Source: JBBATK01 sp046297095 (GTDB lineage: Bacteria > Bacteroidota > Ignavibacteria > Kapaibacteriales > NICIL-2). Taken from it: 13,132 nt of DNA. Every line of letters starts with the position of its first letter. Position 1 is the first letter of the stretch. Shown here piece by piece: positions 6,414 to 13,132 of this stretch. The notes under the pieces were generated by a model that saw nothing but the letters and a program-made list of their open reading frames with translations, was not told the DNA's origin and ran no database searches. Position numbers and translations under genes: made by a program. The stretch spans positions 1-13,132 of the forward strand of contig JBKCNS010000047.1 in assembly GCA_046297095.1 (NCBI GenBank), read 5' to 3'.

Positions 6414-7493
6414 ATGAACACTACTGCAAACTCCTCGAGCAACTCTTCACACACTTCCGCACATGCATCCTTGCCGCGTGTGCTTGTGGTGGGCGGCAAT
6501 AAGGGCAGGTGGACTGCCGCCGAGCGCGCGCATGAAGCCGGGCTTGTAAGCGGTGTGGAAGCGTGGGTATTTGCCACAGGAGGCAACTATGTGTGTGGAC
6601 GCGAGCTCACACCCGCAATGATTGCCGAACATGATGTTGTCATCATGAACTTGAATGCCATTACCGAGCCGCAGCGTTTGGCTTCTGTTCGTGCGCTTGC
6701 GGAAAATCGTCCGGCGCATGTGCAATGGGTGAACCTGCTGGAGGGCGATATGCGCTGGTATCTTCGTCCACTGCCGCATCTGCGGGAGTTGTTTGATGCA
6801 GGCACCTTTGTGAATTGCATCAATGTTCATGCGCACCCATTCATTCAATCGCTCACTGCATCGCCGGTGCACACCCTGGGCATACCCTATCCTGCGCACG
6901 GCGTGCGCGCCTGTGCAACACCGTGGCCACAGCGCAAACGCAGCGTGCACATTTGCCCCTTCCTTAAAACCCGGTGGAGCGAGTATGCAGTAGCAAAGAA
7001 CCTCAGCCTTCCTATCACCGGCTACGAGCGGCGTTTATCACGCAAGCTGAACACGTTGGTGCGGAACTATCAAAGCACCGGGAGTTTTGTCAATCGCGAT
7101 ATCAACAAGCAGTTTGCCGATAGCATCTATCATACACCTGCAGTGGATGTGCAGTACGAGATGTGGTTCGAAGACTATTATCGCTTTGCAAGCTCGTCTG
7201 CGCTTTGGCTGAATCTGGATGATCGCTACACCTGGGGCCGATTTGTTCTGGATGCCGCTGCTTTGGGCGTGCCTCTGGTGAGCACTATCAGTACGGGGCA
7301 TTCAGCGCGGTTTTTTCCTGAGCTTACAGTGCAGTCGCCCTTTGATGTTACCGAGGCAGAAAGCATGGCACGGCGCGTACTGACAGACGATGCTTTTGCA
7401 GCACAAGCTGCAGACTACGCCTGGGAGCAACTGCAGGAATATACTCCGCAGAGAATGAAGGAAAAGTTGTTGAATATTTTGGAACGAGCATGA
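6414..7493 (+). CDS. Putative GT-B-fold glycosyltransferase
   Basis: A 359-residue protein from the ATG at 6414; a TTG at 6399 is a weaker alternative and no clear Shine-Dalgarno supports either. After a Ser/Asn/Thr-rich start of about 20 residues comes a Rossmann-type strand-loop, PRVLVVGGNKGRW (~22-34), and a second predicted strand ending EHDVVIMNLNAI. The C-terminal half carries a segment typical of GT4-like GT-B enzymes: SALWLNLDDRYTWGRFVLDAAALGVPLVST (~262-291), then a helical tail (~315-359). I read it as a retaining GT-B glycosyltransferase by fold resemblance; the classic EX7E motif is not intact and the family may be unlisted. There is no signal peptide or membrane segment. Its TGA overlaps the next gene's ATG by 4 nt, so the two proteins are probably made together. 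Donor and acceptor are unknown. Confidence 0.72.
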   Translation: MNTTANSSSNSSHTSAHASLPRVLVVGGNKGRWTAAERAHEAGLVSGVEAWVFATGGNYVCGRELTPAMIAEHDVVIMNLNAITEPQRLASVRALAENRPAHVQWVNLLEGDMRWYLRPLPHLRELFDAGTFVNCINVHAHPFIQSLTASPVHTLGIPYPAHGVRACATPWPQRKRSVHICPFLKTRWSEYAVAKNLSLPITGYERRLSRKLNTLVRNYQSTGSFVNRDINKQFADSIYHTPAVDVQYEMWFEDYYRFASSSALWLNLDDRYTWGRFVLDAAALGVPLVSTISTGHSARFFPELTVQSPFDVTEAESMARRVLTDDAFAAQAADYAWEQLQEYTPQRMKEKLLNILERA

Positions 7494-8326
7494 ACAGGCA
7501 CGAGCAACCAACCATTCATGTAATCTTTCGCGCCTGCGATGTGGTGAATGCAGTGAATAACAATCCGCGGCCGTTCATGCTGGATAAAACCACTCTTGTG
7601 CAGTTGAGCTTCGAGAGTTTGCTCGATGCGCTGCGCGATGTGCCGCATACTATTCATGTTCTGGGAGATAAACTAAGCGCGCATCTGCAGCATTATTTCC
7701 GTGTTCGCGGAGTATCCGTTACCAATGGGAACTTTGGTAACGAAGAATCTATACGGCAGGCATTGCGCATGGGTGCGGGCATTGCGGACAACGACTGGGT
7801 GTATTTCTGCGAAGACGATTACATTCATGTTCCGCACGCTCTGCAGTACATTCATCGATTCATCAGTACGCCGGAGCAGTGGATGGATCACACCAAACGC
7901 CTGTACACATGGAGCTCGTTTATCGACCTGCGCAAACGAGATCTGGTGGTGCATCCCACCGATTATCCGGACCGCTATAATGGCAAGTACCGGCGCTTCT
8001 CGCTGATCTTTCACAGCAACGATTGCCATTGGCGGCAAATCACCGATACCACCTTTACCTTTTTGCTCAAGGGCTCCACGCTGCGCAAGCAAATGCCGCT
8101 GTTGATGCGATCGGCCAAAGGCGCGAACGACCGCTTGCTCAGCAAAAAGCTCTATGGCCGCTTGAGTTTTTTCGGAAAAGTTCTGGCGGTATCACCCATG
8201 CCGGGACTGGCCACGCACATGCACCGTGATACGATGTCGCCACTGGTTGATTGGAACGATAGGGTGCAAGCGCTACGCTTGCGTTTGGAGCAAGAACAAC
8301 TGCTGCCGGCTACAGGTAGTGTTTGA
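7490..8326 (+). CDS. Putative GT-A-fold (family 2-like) glycosyltransferase
   Basis: A 278-residue soluble protein starting at the ATG that overlaps the stop of the preceding glycosyltransferase gene (ATGA). The N-terminus (TIHVIFRACDVVN) looks like the first strand of a GT-A nucleotide-sugar binding fold. DNDWVYFCEDDYIHVPHAL at 100-117 holds an acidic E108-D109-D110 triplet where such enzymes place the metal-binding DXD motif, after a glycine- and asparagine-rich segment (GVSVTNGNFGNEES at 74-87). A late ATHMHRDTMSPLVDW segment (241-255) contains two His residues that could help bind metal or pyrophosphate. I infer an inverting glycosyltransferase; it is shorter than many GT2 enzymes and lacks membrane helices. 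The pairing of one GT-B and one GT-A enzyme suggests two successive sugar additions to the same acceptor, which is inference. Confidence 0.7.
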   Translation: MNRHEQPTIHVIFRACDVVNAVNNNPRPFMLDKTTLVQLSFESLLDALRDVPHTIHVLGDKLSAHLQHYFRVRGVSVTNGNFGNEESIRQALRMGAGIADNDWVYFCEDDYIHVPHALQYIHRFISTPEQWMDHTKRLYTWSSFIDLRKRDLVVHPTDYPDRYNGKYRRFSLIFHSNDCHWRQITDTTFTFLLKGSTLRKQMPLLMRSAKGANDRLLSKKLYGRLSFFGKVLAVSPMPGLATHMHRDTMSPLVDWNDRVQALRLRLEQEQLLPATGSV

Positions 8327-8336
8327 TCAATCAGTG

Positions 8337-8367
8337 CGGGAATTCACTCGATGATCTGTAGTGCCCG
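8337..8367. terminator. Possible hairpin between convergent genes
   Basis: Between the two convergent stops, CGGG (8337) and CACT (8345) can pair with AGTG (8360) and CCCG (8364), giving an 8-bp stem with a 4-nt bulge (AATT) and an 11-nt loop. No T-tract follows on either strand, so termination here is only suggested by the convergent arrangement. Confidence 0.25.
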
Positions 8368-8961
8368 TTACACGTTGTAGCTGGTATCCAAAGGATTAGC
8401 CGGATACTGCTTAAGGTATTCCTCTTTCTCGCGTTTCCAGCGATCGCGCTCGGGAAACTCCGGAATAGGCGCGGCGCCCGGAATACCCATCAAAGGATAA
8501 TCCTTGCGCAAAGGATACAACGCTTCGCCGGATACGGGATCTACGTAATCCTCAGGCATGTAGAAGCGACGAAGGTCAGGATGGCCGTCGAAGATAACGC
8601 CATACATATCGTAGGTCTCGCGCTCATACCAATTGGCACTCTCCCACAACGACACTACCGACGGCACGTGCATATTCGATTCCGGAACACCGGTCTTGAT
8701 ACGAATACGATCCTTGTTTGAAATAGAATACAAGAAATACACTACTTCGTAGCGCGGTGTACGCTTATCGAACCAGTCGATTGCAGTAACATCCACAAGC
8801 TGTTCAAACGATGTGCGGGGATGATCGCGCAACTCGCGCAGAACGTCCACCAGGTCCGAACTGTTCACGGTAATCGTGTGCTGCCCGTGGTGTGTAGTGG
8901 TTTGCGCTTCGCCAATGACGGGGCGAAGAACATCGAGTATGGTATCGAGGGAAATTGCCAT
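8368..8961 (-). CDS. nuoC: NADH-quinone oxidoreductase subunit C
   Basis: A 197-residue protein matching the complex I 30-kDa subunit. The signature is ERETYDMYGVIFDGHPDLRRFYMP (113-136), followed by PLRKDYPLMG (150-159). The N-terminal half has the usual pattern (LVDVTAIDWFDKRTPRYEVVYFLYS). NuoC sits in the peripheral arm, next to NuoD and NuoB near the quinone site, and is needed for assembly of the NADH or ferredoxin-oxidising enzyme. The C-terminus extends ~38 residues past the core with a charged helix (EFPERDRWKREKEEYLKQY), within the range for free-standing NuoC. The oddity is position: no nuoB, nuoD or other nuo gene is adjacent. Upstream on the same strand is flhB (100-nt gap) and downstream is a convergent glycosyltransferase. 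I see no strong promoter in the 100-nt gap, so transcription from flhB is possible. Confidence 0.95.
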   Translation of the reverse strand: MAISLDTILDVLRPVIGEAQTTTHHGQHTITVNSSDLVDVLRELRDHPRTSFEQLVDVTAIDWFDKRTPRYEVVYFLYSISNKDRIRIKTGVPESNMHVPSVVSLWESANWYERETYDMYGVIFDGHPDLRRFYMPEDYVDPVSGEALYPLRKDYPLMGIPGAAPIPEFPERDRWKREKEEYLKQYPANPLDTSYNV

Positions 8962-9061
8962 GACAAGTAATAAACGTGGTCCGTGAGTGGGGCGAATTTA
9001 CGCAACCCGCGGGAACGGCCATTCGTGGTTTTTTAGGATAGGTCGGGGTGCGTTACGGCCC

Positions 9062-10150
9062 TTATGCCGCCTTGGATCGACGCAATTTGTAGACGAACGC
9101 CAGCACTTGAGCTACTGCCTTGAACAGATTCTCCGGGATTTCCTGATCGATATCGCAGGCGGCATAGAGCGCGCGGGCCAGAGGCGGATTTTCTACAATG
9201 GGAATATTGGATTCGGTTGCGATCTCTCGGATCTTCAACGCTAAGAAGTCTAAACCTTTGGCCACAACTTTCGGGGCCTGCATGGATCCCTGTGTGTAGG
9301 AAACAGCTATTGCATAGTGGGTTGGGTTTGTGATGATCACATCGGCACTTTTAACATTCTTCAGCATCATCTTGCGCAAGCGCTGGCGAGCCAGCGCACG
9401 AATGCGCTGCTTTACGGCCACATCACCCTCCGACTGCTTGCTCTCGTCCTTCACCTCTTGCTTACTCATCTTCATATCTTCTTTGAAGCGGCGTCGCTGA
9501 AAGATCACATCGGCAGCACCTACCAACGCGTACACCACTCCCACCTTCATCACCAGTTCAAAGCCGGTAGCCGCCATGAATGCGGTCATCGAGGTAAACG
9601 GCATTTGCAACAAACTGAAGAGTGTGTCTGTTTTGGATGCAAGCACTTGATACACAATAGCTGCAAAAATCACCAGCTTCACAATGTTCTTGAGAAGCTC
9701 GAAATACGCCGACTTAGAGAAGAAAATTCGTTTCAATCCACCCACGGGATTGAACACCGACTGCAGGTTTAGCCCCTTCGTGAACTTCTCTGTTGCAAAG
9801 TGAAATCCCACTTGCGCGATTTCCGTCCCGGTGCCGATTATCATAATCACCACGGTTACGGGAAGAAGTACCGATGCCACAAACACCACAAGGGCAGTGT
9901 AGTATCCCGGCACGGTAGCGTCCGAGATAGAGATGAACGGTGCTTGGCGAAGCAGATAGGTGGTAAGGCCTCCAACTTTTTCGGTAATACCTGCGCCAAA
10001 AGCAAACACAACCCAGCCACCAAAAAGCAGTAGCGATGCGTTCACCGCATCCATGCTTTTTGCTACCTGGCCTCTGTTTCGCGCGTCGGATAGTCTTTTA
10101 CCGGAGGCTTCTTCGGTTTTTTGTTGACCATCCGGTGTTTCTTTTGCCAT
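9062..10150 (-). CDS. flhB: Flagellar type III export switch protein
   Basis: A 362-residue FlhB/YscU-family protein of the usual length. The basic N-terminus (KTEEASGKRLSDARNRGQVAKS, 11-32) is the family's leading motif. Four hydrophobic segments follow, roughly 38-56, 86-108, 152-172 and 188-216, then a charged linker (RRRFKEDMKMSKQEVKDE, 219-236). The cytoplasmic domain contains N275-P276-T277-H278, the site where FlhB cleaves itself between Asn and Pro when export switches from rod/hook to filament substrates. ENPPLARALY (320-329) is also conserved. I prefer the flagellar assignment to a type III secretion injectisome paralogue because of the overall pattern and the sigma-54 promoter upstream. 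The usual partners (fliP, fliQ, fliR, flhA) are absent nearby: the gene stands between a T9SS cargo gene and nuoC. Start at 10150 is supported by the conserved N-terminus. Confidence 0.95.
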   Translation of the reverse strand: MAKETPDGQQKTEEASGKRLSDARNRGQVAKSMDAVNASLLLFGGWVVFAFGAGITEKVGGLTTYLLRQAPFISISDATVPGYYTALVVFVASVLLPVTVVIMIIGTGTEIAQVGFHFATEKFTKGLNLQSVFNPVGGLKRIFFSKSAYFELLKNIVKLVIFAAIVYQVLASKTDTLFSLLQMPFTSMTAFMAATGFELVMKVGVVYALVGAADVIFQRRRFKEDMKMSKQEVKDESKQSEGDVAVKQRIRALARQRLRKMMLKNVKSADVIITNPTHYAIAVSYTQGSMQAPKVVAKGLDFLALKIREIATESNIPIVENPPLARALYAACDIDQEIPENLFKAVAQVLAFVYKLRRSKAA

Positions 10151-10188
10151 TGGCTACCGGCTTTTGTGGATTTCGCTTAGGTATAAAC

Positions 10189-10206
10189 AAGCAAGGATAG
10201 TGCCAA
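10189..10206 (-). promoter_or_regulatory. Sigma-54 (-24/-12) promoter for flhB
   Basis: On the minus strand TTGGCAC (10206-10200), five bases, then TTGCTT (10194-10189) match the sigma-54 consensus TTGGCAC-N5-TTGC(A/T) at every specified position. GG and GC are separated by exactly 10 nt, as required. The predicted start of transcription is near 10179, leaving a leader of about 29 nt before the flhB ATG. Sigma-54 control with an enhancer-binding activator is a common scheme for flagellar genes. No upstream activator site was identified. The match is seen directly; activity is inferred. Confidence 0.75.
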
Positions 10207-10225
10207 AAAGCCCGTGTTTGGGGCT
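10205..10225 (-). terminator. Rho-independent terminator after T9SS cargo gene
   Basis: Reading the minus strand, AGCCC (10225-10221), a 7-nt loop and GGGCT (10213-10209) form a 5-bp GC-rich stem, and the last stem base plus the following four give a run of five T. It lies ~94 nt past the stop of the cargo gene (10319) and ~55 nt before the flhB start. The stem is short but the geometry is right. Its T-tract shares two bases with the start of the sigma-54 element (10206-10205). Confidence 0.6.
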
Positions 10226-10318
10226 GCGGTTTCCGAGTATAGTCGGGCATGGCTATGAACACGGCTATAGGCACGAGTATTTGCGCAGCCATTATGCAGA
10301 TGCTGATTTCCGGATGTG

Positions 10319-13132
10319 CTACGGCACTACCACAAAGGGAAGCGTGGAAATGTTGCCCTGTGCCCGAAGTTGAAGCACATAGGTGCCCGGCACCAGGCCG
10401 CGCGTGGAGAGTTCAAGCTCGTACACACCCGCGGATTGCACACCATCTACCGGCTTTGCTATCTCTCGCCCATCGGCTGCGAACAAGGTTATACGCACTT
10501 CGTCCTTGAACGACAATCCATAGCTCACCGTGATGCCGGATCCTTGCGCAGGATTTGGGCGCACGGCATACAATCCACTCGTCACGGAGCTGAAATCCAC
10601 CTGACGCAAATCCAGCACGCAGGATGTGAATGAAATTACTGCCGGCGTTGTGCCAAACTCAACACACGGTCCGCTCACGGTAACAAGCTGCAGGCGGGCA
10701 GAAGCGCTGCTTGATGATGAGCGCGGCACTAAGGTTCTGAACACGGGAAGCAGCCACACGCCGTTGTTTGTTAGCATCGAAGGTCCACGAAGTTCGAATA
10801 CCGCATGCGAAGGTGTGCTGCGCGATGCCGCATAGCGTGCAGTCCAGTCCGGGGGTAGATCCGCACCCGGCACATACGAATCGTAGATCATTGCTGTGGA
10901 GTCTATGAACACGTGCATCAACACGCTATCCTTTATCATCAAGGTTTGCCACGAAGTACTGCTTACCGCGCAGCTCAGGGTGATCAGTGTGTCCGGGCGT
11001 ACTCCCGCAAGGGATGGCACTTGCACCACTACGCGATCTACCGTGCTCATCACTCCCACACGCAGGGTGCGGACACTATCCCTGAAGTGCAAGCGCAGGT
11101 CCACCCACACGTCTCCTGCACCGGTGGGTAGTATGTGAACGGCAAAGCTCAGGCTGTCGCCATTGTTGATGAGTTGCTTCGGTAGTGTGGAGTTTACGCC
11201 GGCTAGTTCAGCGGCCCGTAGATATGCTCCATTGGCGCTAGCAACGGTAATGCTGTCCAGTATCACGGCTGTGTTGCCGCTATTGCGAAGGGTGCACTGT
11301 GATAAAGCGCTGTCGCACGCACTGATTACTCCCACCGATGTACTTGTAAGCTGCACTTCGCGAACGCAGGGCAACGCCGTAACGGTAACGGATGTATCAA
11401 GCACGCATACTGAACCTGACTTGGACGACACGCGTACACGGAACACAGATGTAGAACCGATGGTCGCTATCGGTTGATAGCAATCCGTGCAACTCAACAC
11501 GGAGTTTGCCTGCCATTGAACCACATCGCCCCCACTCACTCGAAGCACTACGCGCTCCCCTACACACACCGATGTGTCGGGCGTTAGCACTACTCGCGGC
11601 ATGCTATCCACAATCACCCGCACGCTATCCATTCTCATGCAACCCGCTGCCGTTTGGCCGCGAACGATAAAGGTAGTTGTGCGTTGGGGTTGTGCGCCGG
11701 TTCGGGCACAGGTATCACAGGCAATACCGGGCAAGCTCGACGCCGGCGCACTCCATGTGTATCTCGCGGTAGTATCACCGCTGATGCTCAGCCGCACTAT
11801 ATCTCCCGCGCAAATACGCACAGCCGATGCTTGAGCTTTAAACACCGGCGGGGCAACAGTTCGAATGCGCACGTTCACCAGACTATCGCAACCACCGGGT
11901 GTGCTGATTCGCGCTGTGTACCAGGAGTCGTTACTACCGGGACGTATGCGCACGCTGTCGCATTCAAAGCAACTCAAATCGCTGTTGGTATTCCACACCA
12001 CAGTGGTGCCGGGCACCTGGGAACGCACTACCACAGTTACCGACTGCGCGGAGCAAACAGTAGTGTCTATGGGGCTCACGCTAAACACCGGAGTCGGAAG
12101 CACTACTACTCGAACGCTATCACGCACCACGCACGATCCTCGGCCGGCGGTAACGTAGTAGGTTCGAGATTGCGTGGCAGTAAGCACGGGGCTTGCGCAA
12201 TTCGTGCACGACAATCCCACAGCCGGCCACCATTGAATGGCATCGGCATTGGTGACTGCTCCAATCGAAACGCGCTTGCCTTCGCATACATTAAGTGTGG
12301 CCGGCACACGCAGTGTGGTAGGCGAAATCACTACGTCCATAGTATCGCGGGACACACATCCCAGCGAATCGCCCGTGAGCACATAGCGTGTGGTTTTTGT
12401 TGGCTTCAATACGTAGGTAGTGCAGGTGTCGCAGGTGGGCTTCAACGCGGGAGTCCACGAGAGCTTCCCACCGAAGCGGCGCAGAGAAACCACTACACTA
12501 TCACCAACACACATTTGCTTATCGGAAAGCTGACCCTCAATACCCGGCGCAAAACGAAAGCGCACCGAATCTACTGCATCGCAATCCGCACTGTTTCCAT
12601 TGCGACCGCGCACGTAATAGGTGACGGTTTGTCCGGGAACAGGCAGCAGCAATGCCGTAGGGCAGGTGGGACAAATCACGCCCGACACCGGCCACCAATC
12701 CACACGCTCATACGTTCCGTACACCGACACCCGCATGGGTGTTGATGCACAGAGAGTGGTGTCGGGATCTATATCCACGGTAGCCTTGGGCAATACCGTG
12801 ACTGTTACGGAATCGTCCAGCGTGCAGCCGTTCACGTCTACCGCAGAGAAGCGGTACGTGGTGGTCTTTGCCGGTTTGACGAACATGGAAATACACGTAT
12901 CGCAGGTTACGAGCGCAGACGGAGTCCACACCACCGATCGCACCTTTCCGGCTACAAGTATTCGCGCGGAATCGTTTTTGAAACAGATGAATTGCGGTCC
13001 GCCCGCCAACATAATCTTCGACCCCGAACCAATCTGAATGCGGAGTGAATCGGTGCGCACACATCCCGCAGTATCCGTGATCACGGCAGTGTAGGTGGTT
13101 GTGACGCTCGGCAGGGCTTTGGTTTGCATGCA
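10319..13132 (-). CDS. T9SS-exported repeat protein, N-terminus cut by window edge
   Basis: 937 residues are visible and the frame is open to base 13132, so the start is outside the window. Residues are numbered from the Met at 13129. Residues 1-588 are seven full repeats plus a partial one, each ~75-84 residues. Each has an opening Cys (49, 127, 207, 282, 359, 440, 522), a CxxC pair (76-79, 153-156, 233-236, 308-311, 387-390, 471-474, 547-550), a TTTY-like strand, then a closing Cys (23, 102, 183, 258, 333, 414, 497, 575) and a DSVxVxV strand. This resembles Ig/PKD-like repeats of gliding-motility and surface proteins. Residues ~590-840 include a CTLRNSGNTAVILDSITV segment like ASH/HYDIN-type domains. 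Residues 852-936 (YAVRPNPAQGSGITVSY, GVYELEL, PGTYVLQL, PFVVVP) are a type A T9SS sorting domain, removed when the protein is attached at the surface. A terminator follows. Confidence 0.9.
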   Translation of the reverse strand, partial: CMQTKALPSVTTTYTAVITDTAGCVRTDSLRIQIGSGSKIMLAGGPQFICFKNDSARILVAGKVRSVVWTPSALVTCDTCISMFVKPAKTTTYRFSAVDVNGCTLDDSVTVTVLPKATVDIDPDTTLCASTPMRVSVYGTYERVDWWPVSGVICPTCPTALLLPVPGQTVTYYVRGRNGNSADCDAVDSVRFRFAPGIEGQLSDKQMCVGDSVVVSLRRFGGKLSWTPALKPTCDTCTTYVLKPTKTTRYVLTGDSLGCVSRDTMDVVISPTTLRVPATLNVCEGKRVSIGAVTNADAIQWWPAVGLSCTNCASPVLTATQSRTYYVTAGRGSCVVRDSVRVVVLPTPVFSVSPIDTTVCSAQSVTVVVRSQVPGTTVVWNTNSDLSCFECDSVRIRPGSNDSWYTARISTPGGCDSLVNVRIRTVAPPVFKAQASAVRICAGDIVRLSISGDTTARYTWSAPASSLPGIACDTCARTGAQPQRTTTFIVRGQTAAGCMRMDSVRVIVDSMPRVVLTPDTSVCVGERVVLRVSGGDVVQWQANSVLSCTDCYQPIATIGSTSVFRVRVSSKSGSVCVLDTSVTVTALPCVREVQLTSTSVGVISACDSALSQCTLRNSGNTAVILDSITVASANGAYLRAAELAGVNSTLPKQLINNGDSLSFAVHILPTGAGDVWVDLRLHFRDSVRTLRVGVMSTVDRVVVQVPSLAGVRPDTLITLSCAVSSTSWQTLMIKDSVLMHVFIDSTAMIYDSYVPGADLPPDWTARYAASRSTPSHAVFELRGPSMLTNNGVWLLPVFRTLVPRSSSSSASARLQLVTVSGPCVEFGTTPAVISFTSCVLDLRQVDFSSVTSGLYAVRPNPAQGSGITVSYGLSFKDEVRITLFAADGREIAKPVDGVQSAGVYELELSTRGLVPGTYVLQLRAQGNISTLPFVVVP

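Noticed and set aside
9005..9012. CCCGCGGG palindrome between flhB and nuoC
   Set aside because: A single 8-bp GC palindrome in G+C-rich DNA is expected by chance; no second site or T-tract supports an operator or terminator.
10251..10268. GGCTAT direct repeat (12-bp spacing) after the T9SS cargo gene
   Set aside because: Two 6-bp copies are too short and isolated to claim a site; it lies upstream of the terminator in the 3' untranslated region.
11654..12745. Long open frame (363 codons) on the plus strand opposite the T9SS cargo gene
   Set aside because: It lies entirely antisense to a strongly supported repeat protein. Its translation is rich in His, Arg and Ser with no domain, as expected for the shadow frame of a G+C-rich repetitive gene.

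Overview
The window looks like chromosomal DNA from a free-living, Gram-negative bacterium of the Bacteroidota/Chlorobiota assemblage. Ignavibacteria or Kapabacteria-type lineages are my best guess, by inference rather than from a marker gene. A large surface protein ends in a type IX secretion (T9SS) sorting domain, which is essentially confined to this assemblage. Several exported proteins look like outer-membrane barrels or lipoproteins, and Shine-Dalgarno sequences are weak. A flagellar export gene (flhB) is also present, which is uncommon in classical Bacteroidetes but known in the deeper-branching lineages. Base composition is moderately high in G+C and even across the window. I see no transposase, tRNA, rRNA or CRISPR array.

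Left block (1-2937, minus strand). Reading right to left, the genes are a Cupin_5/DUF985 protein, an outer-membrane beta-barrel protein, a lipoprotein with a glycerophosphodiester phosphodiesterase domain, and a second exported barrel-like protein cut by the left edge. The last three are tightly packed (4-nt overlap, then a 1-nt gap) and probably form one transcription unit for the cell envelope. A degenerate 5-bp tandem repeat lies just before the first barrel gene.

Divergent spacer (2938-3310). This ~370-bp non-coding stretch separates the minus block from the plus block. It holds three 11-bp direct repeats in helical phase near the cupin gene and an AT-rich segment with an inverted repeat and a palindrome.

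Central block (3311-8326, plus strand). It holds a beta-lactamase-fold serine hydrolase, an exported neopullulanase/cyclomaltodextrinase-like GH13 enzyme (SusA-like) and two translationally coupled putative glycosyltransferases, the first GT-B-like and the second GT-A-like. A four-copy 12-bp tandem repeat sits in front of the GH13 gene. This reads as a glycan-related operon, but the substrates of the two transferases cannot be read from sequence.

Right block (8368-13132, minus strand). Reading right to left, it holds the C-terminal 937 residues of a large T9SS cargo protein built from cysteine-patterned ~80-residue repeats, then flhB, then nuoC. Both flhB (flagellar type III export) and nuoC (respiratory complex I) are separated from their usual partners within the window. 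Between the cargo gene and flhB lies a compact junction: a rho-independent terminator whose T-tract overlaps a near-perfect sigma-54 (-24/-12) promoter pointing into flhB. This junction and the cysteine-repeat surface protein are the most notable signals. I do not see a clear-cut new defence or mobile system.
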